Assembly: GCA_030595255.1 (NCBI GenBank)
Contig: JAUVDP010000006.1
Coordinates: 1-49,930, forward strand
DNA: 49,930 bases
Reading direction: 5' to 3'
Source: Mycoplasmatota bacterium
Lineage (GTDB): Bacteria; Bacillota_I; Bacilli_A; Izemoplasmatales; Izemoplasmataceae
Shown: positions 1 through 7,002 of the stretch, piece by piece
Numbering within the stretch: position 1 is the stretch's first letter
How the letters are laid out: every line of letters starts with the position of its first letter
Notes under the pieces: model-generated
What the model saw: only the letters and a program-made list of their open reading frames with translations
Databases searched by the model: none
Told to the model about the DNA's origin: nothing
Made by a program: the position numbers and the translations under genes

Positions 1-296
1 TGTGTAGCAATATCAACATCAAAAATCAATAATCCTGATAAAGGAGCCATATTATATGGATCCAATATAAAGTAAGGATTATCTTTTGTATGTATATTTG
101 ATTTTTTAGAAAGAACCATGTCTTCATAAACTTTTTGGGAAGTTACTATAGAAAATGATTTATCAACTCTAGATGAAACTGGATTAGACAACCCAAATAT
201 TAAAAACCATACTAAAGAGCCGACTATAACAAAAGCCGGAATAATAATTAATAAATTGCTTTCATCAAAGATCTTTTTCCAAAAAAGCTTATTCAT
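1..296 (-). CDS. Partial aryl-sulfate sulfotransferase-like membrane-anchored protein (N-terminal part)
   Basis: Open frame running off the left edge; only about 98 N-terminal residues are visible. The ATG at 296-294 shares one base with the trmD stop (TAATG), which implies translational coupling. After a short charged start (MNKLFWKK) there is one hydrophobic segment at about residues 14-34, then a soluble part. The stretch around residues 76-92 (NPYFILDPYNMAPLSGLLIF) resembles the N-terminal domain of bacterial aryl-sulfate sulfotransferases, which carries an NPY...PLxAL..F pattern. A membrane-anchored extracytoplasmic enzyme is therefore likely. The catalytic beta-propeller would lie outside the window, so the family call is inference from a short match. 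An unrelated lipid-anchored or periplasmic protein remains possible. Confidence 0.55.
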   Translation of the reverse strand, partial: MNKLFWKKIFDESNLLIIIPAFVIVGSLVWFLIFGLSNPVSSRVDKSFSIVTSQKVYEDMVLSKKSNIHTKDNPYFILDPYNMAPLSGLLIFDVDIAT

Positions 297-985
297 TATT
301 CTTGCTCCTTCATATATTTAATATATAAGTCTTTCCTTCTTTCTTTAGTTCTTTTAATTGATTGATTTAATCTCCACTCTTTAATTAATTTATGGTTACC
401 ACTCAGTAATATTTCAGGTACTTTTTTACCCATAAATTCAGAAGGTCTAGTGTAGTGAGGATATTCTAATAAATTATTACTAAAAGAATCATTTAAATGC
501 GATTCATCTTTTCCAATAACTCCAGGTATAACTCTAGTAATAGCATCAACGATAGCCATCGCAGCTATTTCTCCACCAGTTAATACAAAGTCACCAATAG
601 ATGCTTCACAATCAAATAAATCTCTAATTCTTTCATCATATCCTTCATAATGACCACATAAAATAATAATATGTGGTTGATTACTTAATCTATAAGCCAT
701 TAATTGTTCAAATCTCTTACCTTGAGGAGTAAGTAGTATCTTATTCGCTTTTTCATATCCAGGAATACTAACTAAAGCATCATAAACACTCTGAACACCA
801 AGAACCATTCCCGCTCCTCCACCGTAAGGTGAATCATCTACCTTTTTATGTTTGCTTTTAGAAAACTCTCTAAAATCAATTAAATTGACTTCAACTAACT
901 CATTTTTAATAGCTCTAGCCATAATAGATTCACTAAGGTAACCTTCAAACATTTTAGGAAAAAGTGTTAATATATCTATTCTCAT
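296..985 (-). CDS. trmD: tRNA (guanine-N1)-methyltransferase TrmD
   Basis: SPOUT-class enzyme that methylates G37 of tRNAs reading C- or G-starting codons, using SAM, and protects against +1 frameshifting. Family signatures are present: MRIDILTLFP at the start, SPYGGGAGMV, LLTPQG, LCGHYEG(Y)DER, the trefoil-knot SAM loop IGDFVLTGGE and the C-terminal EYPHYTRP. An upstream TTG at 1000 would add five residues. I chose the ATG at 985-983 because it follows the GGGAGGG ribosome site at about 992-998 at good distance, makes the usual MRIDILT start, and overlaps the rimM stop as ATGA. It lies in the rimM-trmD order conserved in Firmicutes, but the usual rplS partner is not downstream. About 229 residues, a normal length. 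Confidence 0.96.
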   Translation of the reverse strand: MRIDILTLFPKMFEGYLSESIMARAIKNELVEVNLIDFREFSKSKHKKVDDSPYGGGAGMVLGVQSVYDALVSIPGYEKANKILLTPQGKRFEQLMAYRLSNQPHIIILCGHYEGYDERIRDLFDCEASIGDFVLTGGEIAAMAIVDAITRVIPGVIGKDESHLNDSFSNNLLEYPHYTRPSEFMGKKVPEILLSGNHKLIKEWRLNQSIKRTKERRKDLYIKYMKEQE

Positions 986-1485
986 AAAAGACCCTCCCAA
1001 TTAATTAAATATATTCTTTTTAATTCCTTATCTACTTCTTTTACAAACTCTTTTCTAAAAGGAATTAAAGCATCTTTTTTATTATCTCTTTTAACCACAA
1101 GGATTTCACCTTGTGGGTATTCTCTTATATCAGTACATTTACCAATTGATAAATCATCAGTATAAATATCAAGTCCAATTAATTCATTAAAATAAAACTC
1201 ATCAGTTTCAAGGTTATGTGCTTTTTCTTTATTAAACATTAAATGGCTTCCTTTATATTTTTCAACCATATTAATATCATCATATTCTTTAAAAGCAATA
1301 TGATCTAAATTTTTAACAGTTTTAAACATTGATACAGTCACAGGAATATATTCACCCTTAAAAGCGATATATAAAAGATTTCCTAATTTATATCTATCTT
1401 TTTTAAAATCAGTAAAAGATTTAACTTTTAAATTACCTTTTAACCCATGTGTATTTACAATCTTTCCTATTGAAACATATTCCAT
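982..1485 (-). CDS. rimM: 16S rRNA processing/ribosome maturation factor RimM
   Basis: Assembly factor for the 30S head, which binds ribosomal protein S19. It has the N-terminal RimM beta-barrel (IGKIVNTHGLKGNLKVKSFT at residues 6-25) followed by a PRC-barrel (about residues 95-165, FYFNELIGLDIYTD and YPQGEILVV). At 167 residues it is of normal length. The GAGGTG ribosome site just upstream of the ATG overlaps the stop codon (TAG at 1497-1495) of the ABC permease gene. The TGA stop overlaps the trmD start by 4 bases. It is read with trmD as part of one run from the acetyltransferase gene. Confidence 0.95.
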   Translation of the reverse strand: MEYVSIGKIVNTHGLKGNLKVKSFTDFKKDRYKLGNLLYIAFKGEYIPVTVSMFKTVKNLDHIAFKEYDDINMVEKYKGSHLMFNKEKAHNLETDEFYFNELIGLDIYTDDLSIGKCTDIREYPQGEILVVKRDNKKDALIPFRKEFVKEVDKELKRIYLINWEGLL

Positions 1486-1494
1486 AATGCACCT

Positions 1495-2688
1495 CTATTT
1501 TGAAAACATAATTTTTTCTGATTCGAATAATTTATTTAAGATAATAATGAATATAACAACATATCCCAAACTAGAAACAATAGTTAAAATATACTGCGTA
1601 GCAACTACTTCAAAAGTAAGTATTGAAATTATAATGTTAATACTATTATATAGTGGAATTAAGTATATAAATATATTACTATGTGCTTCTCCACTAAACA
1701 TCGTACTCATCCCCATTACAATACTTAAAAAGTAGAATGGTAATATTAGCATTGATGCTTCTTTTATTGTTTTAGCATAAGCACTAATTATTGATATTAT
1801 ACCAACAATTACAAGTACAGTCGCAAGTAATACAGTAAACAGCATTACAAAGTCACCCATACTATATATATTCATAGATATTTCTTCTCCGGTACCTTGA
1901 AGTAATTTAGGTAAACTAAGTATAATCCCTATAAAACTTGAGGATGCACTAAATAAAGATATAACCGATAAACTAAGTACTTTACCAATAGCTATCTCAC
2001 TTCTTTTAACAGGAGTTACAAGAAGTGTAGCAATAGTTCCTCTTTCTTTTTCACCTGCAATTGAATCAGGTCCAATACTCATTGCTCCACTAAATAAGAA
2101 CATAATAATAAGCATAGGTAATAACATAGCAAACCCTTGTCCTATTGCTTTATCTTCATCAATAATGATGTGTTCATCATTATTGATATCAGTAGTAAAG
2201 ACATAAAATGCTTCACCATATCTATCATAAGCAACACTTTGTCTATATGTATTTAATTCTGTCATATATACACCATAAGAAAACTCACTATACTTTTCAC
2301 CTGGATTATAATAAGTTAATACATCAGATAGTATCCCACCATCAATGTCACTATTAAATGTAGTTGGGAATCTTAATAATAAATCAACTTCTCCAATTAA
2401 TATTAAATCAAGTAATTCATCATGTTCTGAAGGTACATAATCAGTGTATATAACATTCAGATCTAATGTATCTAAATAATCACTAAAATCTTCAGGTACA
2501 TTTTCAACATATACAATCATTTCATGACTTTGAATATCTTCGAATTCATTACCCATAGCTCCACCTAAAAATGAATACATTAAGTAAATAGCTAAACCTG
2601 GTAATAATATAGTAGTAAAGATTAATCTTTTATCACTAACTACTCTGTAAAACTCTTTTCTAAATACCGTTGCAATATTCTTCATCAT
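1495..2688 (-). CDS. ABC-2 type permease, NatB-like
   Basis: Membrane subunit of an ABC exporter. One N-terminal membrane segment (about residues 24-44) is followed by a large extracytoplasmic domain of about 135 residues and then five or six membrane segments. The cytoplasmic motif after the second segment (DSIAGEKERGTIATLLVTPVKR, about residues 208-229) is typical of the NatB/ABC-2 permease family. In Bacillus NatAB exports Na+, and related pairs export peptides or drugs; the substrate here cannot be read from sequence. The start ATG at 2688 overlaps the ATPase stop as ATGA, with an AGGAGG site at 2695-2700. A second ATG directly follows the first. It forms a two-gene transporter with the ATPase upstream. 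Confidence 0.85.
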   Translation of the reverse strand: MMKNIATVFRKEFYRVVSDKRLIFTTILLPGLAIYLMYSFLGGAMGNEFEDIQSHEMIVYVENVPEDFSDYLDTLDLNVIYTDYVPSEHDELLDLILIGEVDLLLRFPTTFNSDIDGGILSDVLTYYNPGEKYSEFSYGVYMTELNTYRQSVAYDRYGEAFYVFTTDINNDEHIIIDEDKAIGQGFAMLLPMLIIMFLFSGAMSIGPDSIAGEKERGTIATLLVTPVKRSEIAIGKVLSLSVISLFSASSSFIGIILSLPKLLQGTGEEISMNIYSMGDFVMLFTVLLATVLVIVGIISIISAYAKTIKEASMLILPFYFLSIVMGMSTMFSGEAHSNIFIYLIPLYNSINIIISILTFEVVATQYILTIVSSLGYVVIFIIILNKLFESEKIMFSK

Positions 2689-3470
2689 GCATTACCTCCT
2701 AGTTCATCTTCTTCAATTAAATCAAAGAAGATTTCTTCAAGATCGTTACTAGGATGTGATTTTTTAACGTTTTCAAGAGTATCACATATTTTCATTTTAC
2801 CATTTATGATAATTCCAACTTTATCACATAATTTATCTACTACACTTAATATATGAGTAGATAAAATAACTGTTTTACCTTCATGTTTTAATTCAACTAA
2901 ATAATCAGTAACACTTCTTGCTGTTAATACATCTAATCCATTAGTTGGTTCATCAAATATAACAAATTCAGGATTATGTACTAGACTTATCGCAATACTT
3001 GCTTTTTGTTTCATACCAGTTGATAAATCTCCAACTTTAACTTCTCTAAAATCATCTATTCCAAAACGAGAAAATAAAACTGTTTTTCTTTTCTCAATTA
3101 ATTCTTCATCTATTCCATGAAGTTTACCAAAATAAGTGAACAAATAACTAGGAGTAAAATGATCCTCTAGCTTTAGTTCACTTGTTAAGAACCCTATTTT
3201 ACCTCTAACATCCATACTATCTTTAACAACACTACTACCACCTACTATGATATCACCACTATCTGGCTTAATCAAAGTAGATATAGCTCTTAAACAAGTA
3301 GTTTTTCCTGCTCCATTTGGACCTAAAAGTCCAAATATTTCACCAGGGTAAGCTGTGAATGATAAATCATTTACAGCTACTTTTAATTTCTCTTTTGTCT
3401 TTTCTAACTTTTGTTGTTTCTTTGATAATTTAAATGTCTTTATTATGTTTCTTACTTCTAGTGTTTGCAT
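2685..3470 (-). CDS. ABC transporter ATPase, NatA-like
   Basis: Nucleotide-binding subunit for the adjacent ABC-2 permease. Walker A is GPNGAGKTT (about residues 51-59), the signature is LSTGMKQK (about 148-155), Walker B is FVIFDEPTNGLD (about 169-180) and the switch is STH. This is a single-domain ATPase of 261 residues. It has a slightly extended, lysine-rich loop after the first strand (KLSKKQQKLEKTKEKLK), as in NatA-type proteins. The ribosome site GGAGAG directly abuts the stop codon of the acetyltransferase gene. Coupling to the permease by ATGA overlap supports a complex with fixed stoichiometry. Confidence 0.9.
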   Translation of the reverse strand: MQTLEVRNIIKTFKLSKKQQKLEKTKEKLKVAVNDLSFTAYPGEIFGLLGPNGAGKTTCLRAISTLIKPDSGDIIVGGSSVVKDSMDVRGKIGFLTSELKLEDHFTPSYLFTYFGKLHGIDEELIEKRKTVLFSRFGIDDFREVKVGDLSTGMKQKASIAISLVHNPEFVIFDEPTNGLDVLTARSVTDYLVELKHEGKTVILSTHILSVVDKLCDKVGIIINGKMKICDTLENVKKSHPSNDLEEIFFDLIEEDELGGNA

Positions 3471-3479
3471 ATTACTCTC

Positions 3480-4007
3480 CTATAGCCATTTACCCATAAA
3501 TAATAAATCTACAAATTTATTATTAACGTAGAAACCATTTGTAATAGTTCCTTCTAATTTAAACCCAAACTTCTCGTATAAATGAATTGCGCTAAGATTA
3601 TCTGCTCTAACCTCTAATTCCATTTTTAGTTTTCTTGCGCCTTTAGCATCTTCAATAATTCTATTTAACATCATAGTTCCAAGCCCTAAATTATTGAATT
3701 TTTTAAGAACACTCATACCAAGAGCTACACGGTGTTCTACTCTTCTTAAGTTTCTATTTCTAATACCAATTGTACCAATGATTTCACCATCAAGTACTGC
3801 AACAATTAAATGCTCGTGTGTAGATTGAATTACTCTTCTAATAAACTTTCTTTCATCATTAACTGAGAAAGTATATTCTTCAGGTTCTCTCATTAAATTT
3901 TCAGTCTCGGTATTAACAAGTTCAAAAAAATCTAATAAAAGTATTGCGTCACTTACTTTCACATCTCTCAATTCAATTATTCTGCCATCTTTCAATTTAT
4001 GTTCCAT
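3480..4007 (-). CDS. GNAT family N-acetyltransferase
   Basis: Acetyl-CoA-dependent acyltransferase of the RimJ/RimI/SpeG-like group, about 175 residues. The region LGMSVLKKFNNLGLGTMMLNRI forms the acetyl-CoA pyrophosphate loop (a variant Q/RxxGxG/A motif with NLGLGT). VRADNLSAIHLYEKFGFKLEG is the conserved C-terminal motif B (N..A..LYEKxGF). A GTG at 4013 would add two residues but leaves no room for the GGAGG site at 4015-4019; the ATG at 4007 has ideal spacing and was chosen. First gene of the run to trmD. The substrate is unknown; the position ahead of rimM-trmD does not by itself indicate a ribosomal target. Confidence 0.85.
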   Translation of the reverse strand: MEHKLKDGRIIELRDVKVSDAILLLDFFELVNTETENLMREPEEYTFSVNDERKFIRRVIQSTHEHLIVAVLDGEIIGTIGIRNRNLRRVEHRVALGMSVLKKFNNLGLGTMMLNRIIEDAKGARKLKMELEVRADNLSAIHLYEKFGFKLEGTITNGFYVNNKFVDLLFMGKWL

Positions 4008-4026
4008 ATACACACCTCCATTAATT

Positions 4027-4055
4027 ATTATACTACATAATTGTGTTTTTTCTTA
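4027..4055 (-). promoter_or_regulatory. Candidate promoter of the acetyltransferase-natAB-rimM-trmD run
   Basis: A perfect TATAAT (4027-4032 on the minus strand) lies about 20 bases before the start codon and just downstream of the khpA terminator. No good -35 hexamer is visible at the expected distance, so only the -10 is well supported. Confidence 0.4.
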
Positions 4056-4063
4056 AAAGAAGT

Positions 4064-4089
4064 GTAAAAAAAAGACCCAAAATGGGTCT
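4064..4089 (-). terminator. Rho-independent terminator after khpA
   Basis: Minus-strand stem AGACCCA/TGGGTCT (4083-4089 with 4073-4079) with a 3-base loop, followed by a run of eight T. The stem begins inside the khpA stop codon, so the ribosomal-protein transcript ends immediately after the gene. Confidence 0.85.
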
Positions 4090-4336
4090 AAAATGAATCA
4101 ATATTGATCATTACTTTTTTGCCTTCTCTTGATGCACTTGCATAAGCTATAGTTCTAATTGCATTTGCAATTCGTCCGTTTTTACCAATAACTCTTCCAA
4201 GATCATCTTGGTGAACAAATATTTGAATTGTAAGGACGTTATTTTCTTCTGAAAATTTCTTAACCATTAAATCTTCAGGATTCATTACTAACGGCATTAC
4301 TAGGTCTTTAATTAATTTTTCATAATTAACAGCCAT
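4088..4336 (-). CDS. khpA: KH-domain RNA-binding protein KhpA (YlqC family)
   Basis: Small (82-residue) single KH-domain protein. The GxxG loop is in GRVIGKNGRIANAIRTI (about residues 47-63), the RNA-contacting motif of the fold. In Gram-positive bacteria KhpA pairs with KhpB/EloR and affects sRNA binding and cell elongation. The gene conventionally lies between rpsP and rimM, as here apart from the inserted transporter genes. A GGGG-containing ribosome site overlaps the rpsP stop region. It ends at a strong terminator. Confidence 0.92.
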   Translation of the reverse strand: MAVNYEKLIKDLVMPLVMNPEDLMVKKFSEENNVLTIQIFVHQDDLGRVIGKNGRIANAIRTIAYASASREGKKVMINIDSF

Positions 4337-4350
4337 ATTTTATATTTCCC

Positions 4351-4611
4351 CTATTTGTTTTCTTTGCTTGACTTAATTCCGGCTTTTGTGAATAAGTTTT
4401 TAACTGTATCAGTAGGTTTTGCGCCTTCATTCAACCATTTTTGAGCTTTTTCACTATCGATTTTTACTGAAGCAGGCTCAGTAGTAGGATTGTATGTACC
4501 GATAATTTCAAGGTATCTACCATCTCTTGGACTTCTTGAATCTGCTGCTACTAATCTATAGAAAGGACGTTTTTTAGAACCATGTCTTTGTAATCTAATT
4601 TTTACTGCCAT
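4351..4611 (-). CDS. rpsP: 30S ribosomal protein S16
   Basis: 86 residues, the usual length. It begins with the family hallmark [20 protein letters not shown] and contains [17 protein letters not shown]16 binds helices of the 16S rRNA 5' and central domains early in 30S assembly. It has an AGGAGG ribosome site nine bases upstream and its own consensus-like promoter. First gene of the short rpsP-khpA transcript. Confidence 0.98.
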   Translation of the reverse strand: MAVKIRLQRHGSKKRPFYRLVAADSRSPRDGRYLEIIGTYNPTTEPASVKIDSEKAQKWLNEGAKPTDTVKNLFTKAGIKSSKENK

Positions 4612-4649
4612 TGTTTGTTTCCTCCTAGAATTTTATTTTCAACTACCAA

Positions 4650-4678
4650 AGTATATCATTACCGTAGTTGCTTGTCAA
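4650..4678 (-). promoter_or_regulatory. Promoter of rpsP-khpA
   Basis: Minus-strand TTGACA (4673-4678), 17-base spacer, TATACT (4650-4655), about 40 bases before the start codon. The -35 lies in a perfect 8-bp inverted repeat TGTCAAGT/ACTTGACA (4673-4680 and 4687-4694) that spans the ylbG stop codon. That could be an operator or chance, and no T-run marks it as a terminator. Confidence 0.8.
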
Positions 4679-4684
4679 GTCTTT

Positions 4685-4921
4685 TTACTTGACATCAAAA
4701 TCTAATTGATATTCTTGGCTTTCTAGTAAAGATTCTTCTACTTTTCTTATTAATTTCAATTGATTTAATTTCTCTTTTGTTTCTTCTACTTTATCTTCAT
4801 CTAAGTATAAAACAGCGTATTTACCTTTTTTTGTATAATACTTAAGTTCACCAAATTCAGCGATTTGTTTTATTGCCTTAGGGGTTCTAAAGTAGACAAT
4901 TAAACTTTTTCTAATAGTCAT
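4685..4921 (-). CDS. ylbG: YlbG family protein (DUF2129)
   Basis: Small cytoplasmic protein of 78 residues matching the YlbG/DUF2129 pattern: an N-terminal strand SLIVYFRTPKAIKQIAEFGELKYYTKKGKYAVLYL, then a helix rich in E and K. The function is unknown; it is commonly linked to ylbF in Firmicutes. Two ATGs are in frame. The AGGAG at 4929-4933 touches the first (4927) but is seven bases from the second (4921), so the second is preferred. The stop of ylbF directly abuts this ribosome site, indicating co-transcription. Confidence 0.85.
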   Translation of the reverse strand: MTIRKSLIVYFRTPKAIKQIAEFGELKYYTKKGKYAVLYLDEDKVEETKEKLNQLKLIRKVEESLLESQEYQLDFDVK

Positions 4922-4933
4922 ACTCATACTCCT

Positions 4934-5314
4934 TTAGTGTTTATTTATTAGACCCATCTCATTAGGATATTTTATTTTAGGTGATACACTTTGTGCGATT
5001 TTACGTGAGACATCATCCAATATCTTTTGAATCTCTTTTTCTAACTTCTTATATTCAACAATTATTTCATTTGTGAATACTTCCGTTTTAATACTAGCTA
5101 ATTCTAACTGAACTTTTTTTAAATCTGGATGGTGTTTCCCATATTTAGAAACTTCTTCAAATTTTACTTTGCATTTATTGAAATCATTAATAAGATTTAC
5201 AATTAATGAGTCATTTTCCATAATTTTCTTCAGTTCTAATAACCTAATATACTCTTTTCTTGATTTAATCTCATCAACTAAATCATATACTTTATTTAAG
5301 ACGGTATCTTTCAT
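4934..5314 (-). CDS. ylbF: YlbF/YmcA family protein (DUF964)
   Basis: 126 residues, almost entirely alpha-helical and charged, with the family pattern LINDFNKCKVKFEEVSKYGKHHPDLKKVQLELASIKTEV near the middle. In Bacillus, YlbF with YmcA and YaaT forms the Y-complex, which tunes RNase Y-dependent mRNA maturation and so affects competence and sporulation; whether partners exist here cannot be seen. It is transcribed divergently from the CcdA-like gene. The ribosome site is weak (GGTGAT). Confidence 0.85.
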   Translation of the reverse strand: MKDTVLNKVYDLVDEIKSRKEYIRLLELKKIMENDSLIVNLINDFNKCKVKFEEVSKYGKHHPDLKKVQLELASIKTEVFTNEIIVEYKKLEKEIQKILDDVSRKIAQSVSPKIKYPNEMGLINKH

Positions 5315-5331
5315 TTTATCACCACAATAAT

Positions 5332-5360
5332 ATTATATAGAAACAGTCTTATACTTGCAA
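5332..5360 (-). promoter_or_regulatory. Promoter of ylbF-ylbG
   Basis: Minus-strand TTGCAA (5355-5360), exactly 17 bases, TATAAT (5332-5337), about 20 bases before the start codon of ylbF. Confidence 0.75.
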
Positions 5361-5383
5361 GGATAATATACTAAATATGAGTG

Positions 5384-5429
5384 TTTATAAGTTTATTTAT
5401 AATCATGAATAAACTTTATAAGTTTATTT
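5384..5429 (+). promoter_or_regulatory. Phased direct repeat/inverted repeat, putative operator
   Basis: The 15-mer TTTATAAGTTTATTT occurs twice (5384-5398 and 5415-5429), 31 bases apart (about three helical turns). Between them the sequence reads back as a near-inverted copy (AATAAACTTTAT, 5408-5419). The downstream copy overlaps the -35 hexamer of the plus-strand promoter. This arrangement suits a repressor dimer pair. The regulator is unknown. Confidence 0.5.
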
Positions 5430-5456
5430 GACAGTATTAAATTCGAACTATATAAT
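5428..5456 (+). promoter_or_regulatory. Consensus promoter of the CcdA-like gene
   Basis: TTGACA (5428-5433), 17 bases, TATAAT (5451-5456): both hexamers match the sigma-A consensus perfectly, an unusually strong unaided promoter for this window. The start codon is 44 bases downstream of the -10. Confidence 0.9.
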
Positions 5457-5500
5457 TAAGATGGTGAAGTATTTTATATATACAGAAAGAGGCAATTAAT

Positions 5501-6697
5501 ATGAAGAAGATGAAGATCTATATTACTATCTTACTATTTGTTTTATTTGGAATAGTAACTACAAAAAATGTTCACGCAGCTGATAGAACTGTCGTTTACT
5601 TTAAAGAGACAACATGTTTGGTATGTCAAGAATTAGTTGGGTACGCAGACGGGCCTGCTGGGGCGTATACTCCAGAAAATGATTATATTAAAAAAATGGA
5701 AGATCAAGGGATTACAGTATTAATTTATGATATTTTAAGTAGTACTGCGTCAAACGATCTTTTCAAAGCTTATAATGTAAGTTATGGTATTACCACTAGT
5801 AATGCTCGAGTACCTATAATCTTTGTAGGAAATGAATACTATAATGATGCAGATGATATTAAAGATGCAATTGATGAGAATACTATTTATGATTTAAGTG
5901 ACGATCCTTTACGAGATGTTACCGTCATTGAAGGTGGAGCCTTTGATGATTTAAAAGGATTCGCAGGATTCATAGTAGTACTTGGTGCCGGTTTACTAGA
6001 TGGAGTTAATCCATGTGCTATTGCGATGTTACTTCTTTTTGTTAGTTTATTAGGATTTACTGAAAAGAAAAAGATACTTGTATTAGTAAGCATTACATAT
6101 ATATTCGCATTGTTTATTTCATATTTATTTATTGGCTTCGGATTATTAAATCTATTAAACAACTATGCTGACCAGGCTGAATTATTAAATAATATAATTA
6201 ACTGGTTTATATTCTTATTAGTTTCATTCTTATTCTTACTTAATGTGTATGATTTTATAGTAACAAAGAATGATGATTATGCTAAAGTTAAAAATCAATT
6301 ACCTAAATGGGTACAAAAATATAATAAAGTTATCATAAAGAAATTTGCTAATTTAATTAATGATGAAGATAATAAAAAGGGGATTGCTGCAGTAATGGGT
6401 CTTACATTTATATTAGGATTAACACTCAGTGTTACAGAACTAGTATGTACTGGTCAAATATATGTAGCGATAGTAAATACTGTTAGATATGAGGAAGTAG
6501 CTTATTCGTATTTCTTATTACTAAGTTACAATGTTATGTTTGTTGTACCACTTATAATAATCGCAGTTGTAGCTATAAGAGGAAAAGGAATTGTATCAAC
6601 TAGTAACTTTATTAGAGAACACTTACACATTATTAAATTATTAAATGCAGTATTGTTCTTAGGTATCGCAATTTATTTCTATTTCAGAATATTCTAG
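5501..6697 (+). CDS. Secreted thioredoxin-fold domain fused to CcdA/DsbD-like electron-transfer membrane domain
   Basis: 398 residues. A signal peptide ends near VHAA (residue 27). It is followed by an extracytoplasmic thioredoxin/glutaredoxin-like domain with CxxC at C39-C42 (ETTCLVC) and a cis-Pro-like VP at about 104-105. Six or so membrane segments follow from about residue 153. Two membrane cysteines lie in CcdA-like contexts: C172 in DGVNPCAIAMLLLF and C316 in TELVCTGQIYVA. In CcdA/DsbD such a pair carries electrons from cytoplasmic thioredoxin across the membrane. The protein probably reduces extracytoplasmic disulfides. It shares a transcript with an unknown protein and a cysteine desulfurase, hinting at thiol or sulfur metabolism. 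Confidence 0.8.
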   Translation: MKKMKIYITILLFVLFGIVTTKNVHAADRTVVYFKETTCLVCQELVGYADGPAGAYTPENDYIKKMEDQGITVLIYDILSSTASNDLFKAYNVSYGITTSNARVPIIFVGNEYYNDADDIKDAIDENTIYDLSDDPLRDVTVIEGGAFDDLKGFAGFIVVLGAGLLDGVNPCAIAMLLLFVSLLGFTEKKKILVLVSITYIFALFISYLFIGFGLLNLLNNYADQAELLNNIINWFIFLLVSFLFLLNVYDFIVTKNDDYAKVKNQLPKWVQKYNKVIIKKFANLINDEDNKKGIAAVMGLTFILGLTLSVTELVCTGQIYVAIVNTVRYEEVAYSYFLLLSYNVMFVVPLIIIAVVAIRGKGIVSTSNFIREHLHIIKLLNAVLFLGIAIYFYFRIF

Positions 6698-6707
6698 GAG
6701 GGATTTT

Positions 6708-7001
6708 ATGAAAGAACGAGTTATTGTAAAACGTGGTGATTACATTTTATATGATGGTAATATTTTGAATATACCTTTAAAAGATAAATACATCACTCAG
6801 TTAAGTATTGAAATATTTGATGATGATGATCCTTGTATAATTCATCAATCATATGTTATTAAGGAATTAGTATCAAAGTTACTAGAATTATTTAAAGAAC
6901 AAGATAAATCTCTATTACACGCTATTGATTTTAAAGAAGAGTTTGATGTTATAGACTTTACTGATATCTCCTCTTTAACTTTTGAGTTGAAGGTTAAGTA
7001 A
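6708..7001 (+). CDS. Conserved small protein of unknown function
   Basis: 97 residues, acidic, no membrane segment and no motif I recognise. The N-terminal half (KRGDYILYDGNILNIPLKDKYITQLSIEIFDDDDP) looks beta-rich; the rest has one likely amphipathic helix (YVIKELVSKLLELFKEQ). A strong AGGAGG site lies seven bases before the ATG, overlapping the end of the CcdA-like gene. The next gene starts one base after its stop, so it is translated in one unit with the CcdA-like protein and the desulfurase. The function is unknown; its position suggests an accessory role to one of them. Confidence 0.7.
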   Translation: MKERVIVKRGDYILYDGNILNIPLKDKYITQLSIEIFDDDDPCIIHQSYVIKELVSKLLELFKEQDKSLLHAIDFKEEFDVIDFTDISSLTFELKVK

Positions 7002-7002
7002 A

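Noticed and set aside
1487-1735. Plus-strand open frame of 82 codons opposite the ABC permease
   Set aside because: Hydrophobic only because it mirrors membrane-segment codons on the other strand; no ribosome site.
5887-6162. Minus-strand open frame opposite the CcdA-like gene
   Set aside because: Antisense shadow of a conserved membrane domain, lacking a ribosome site and promoter.
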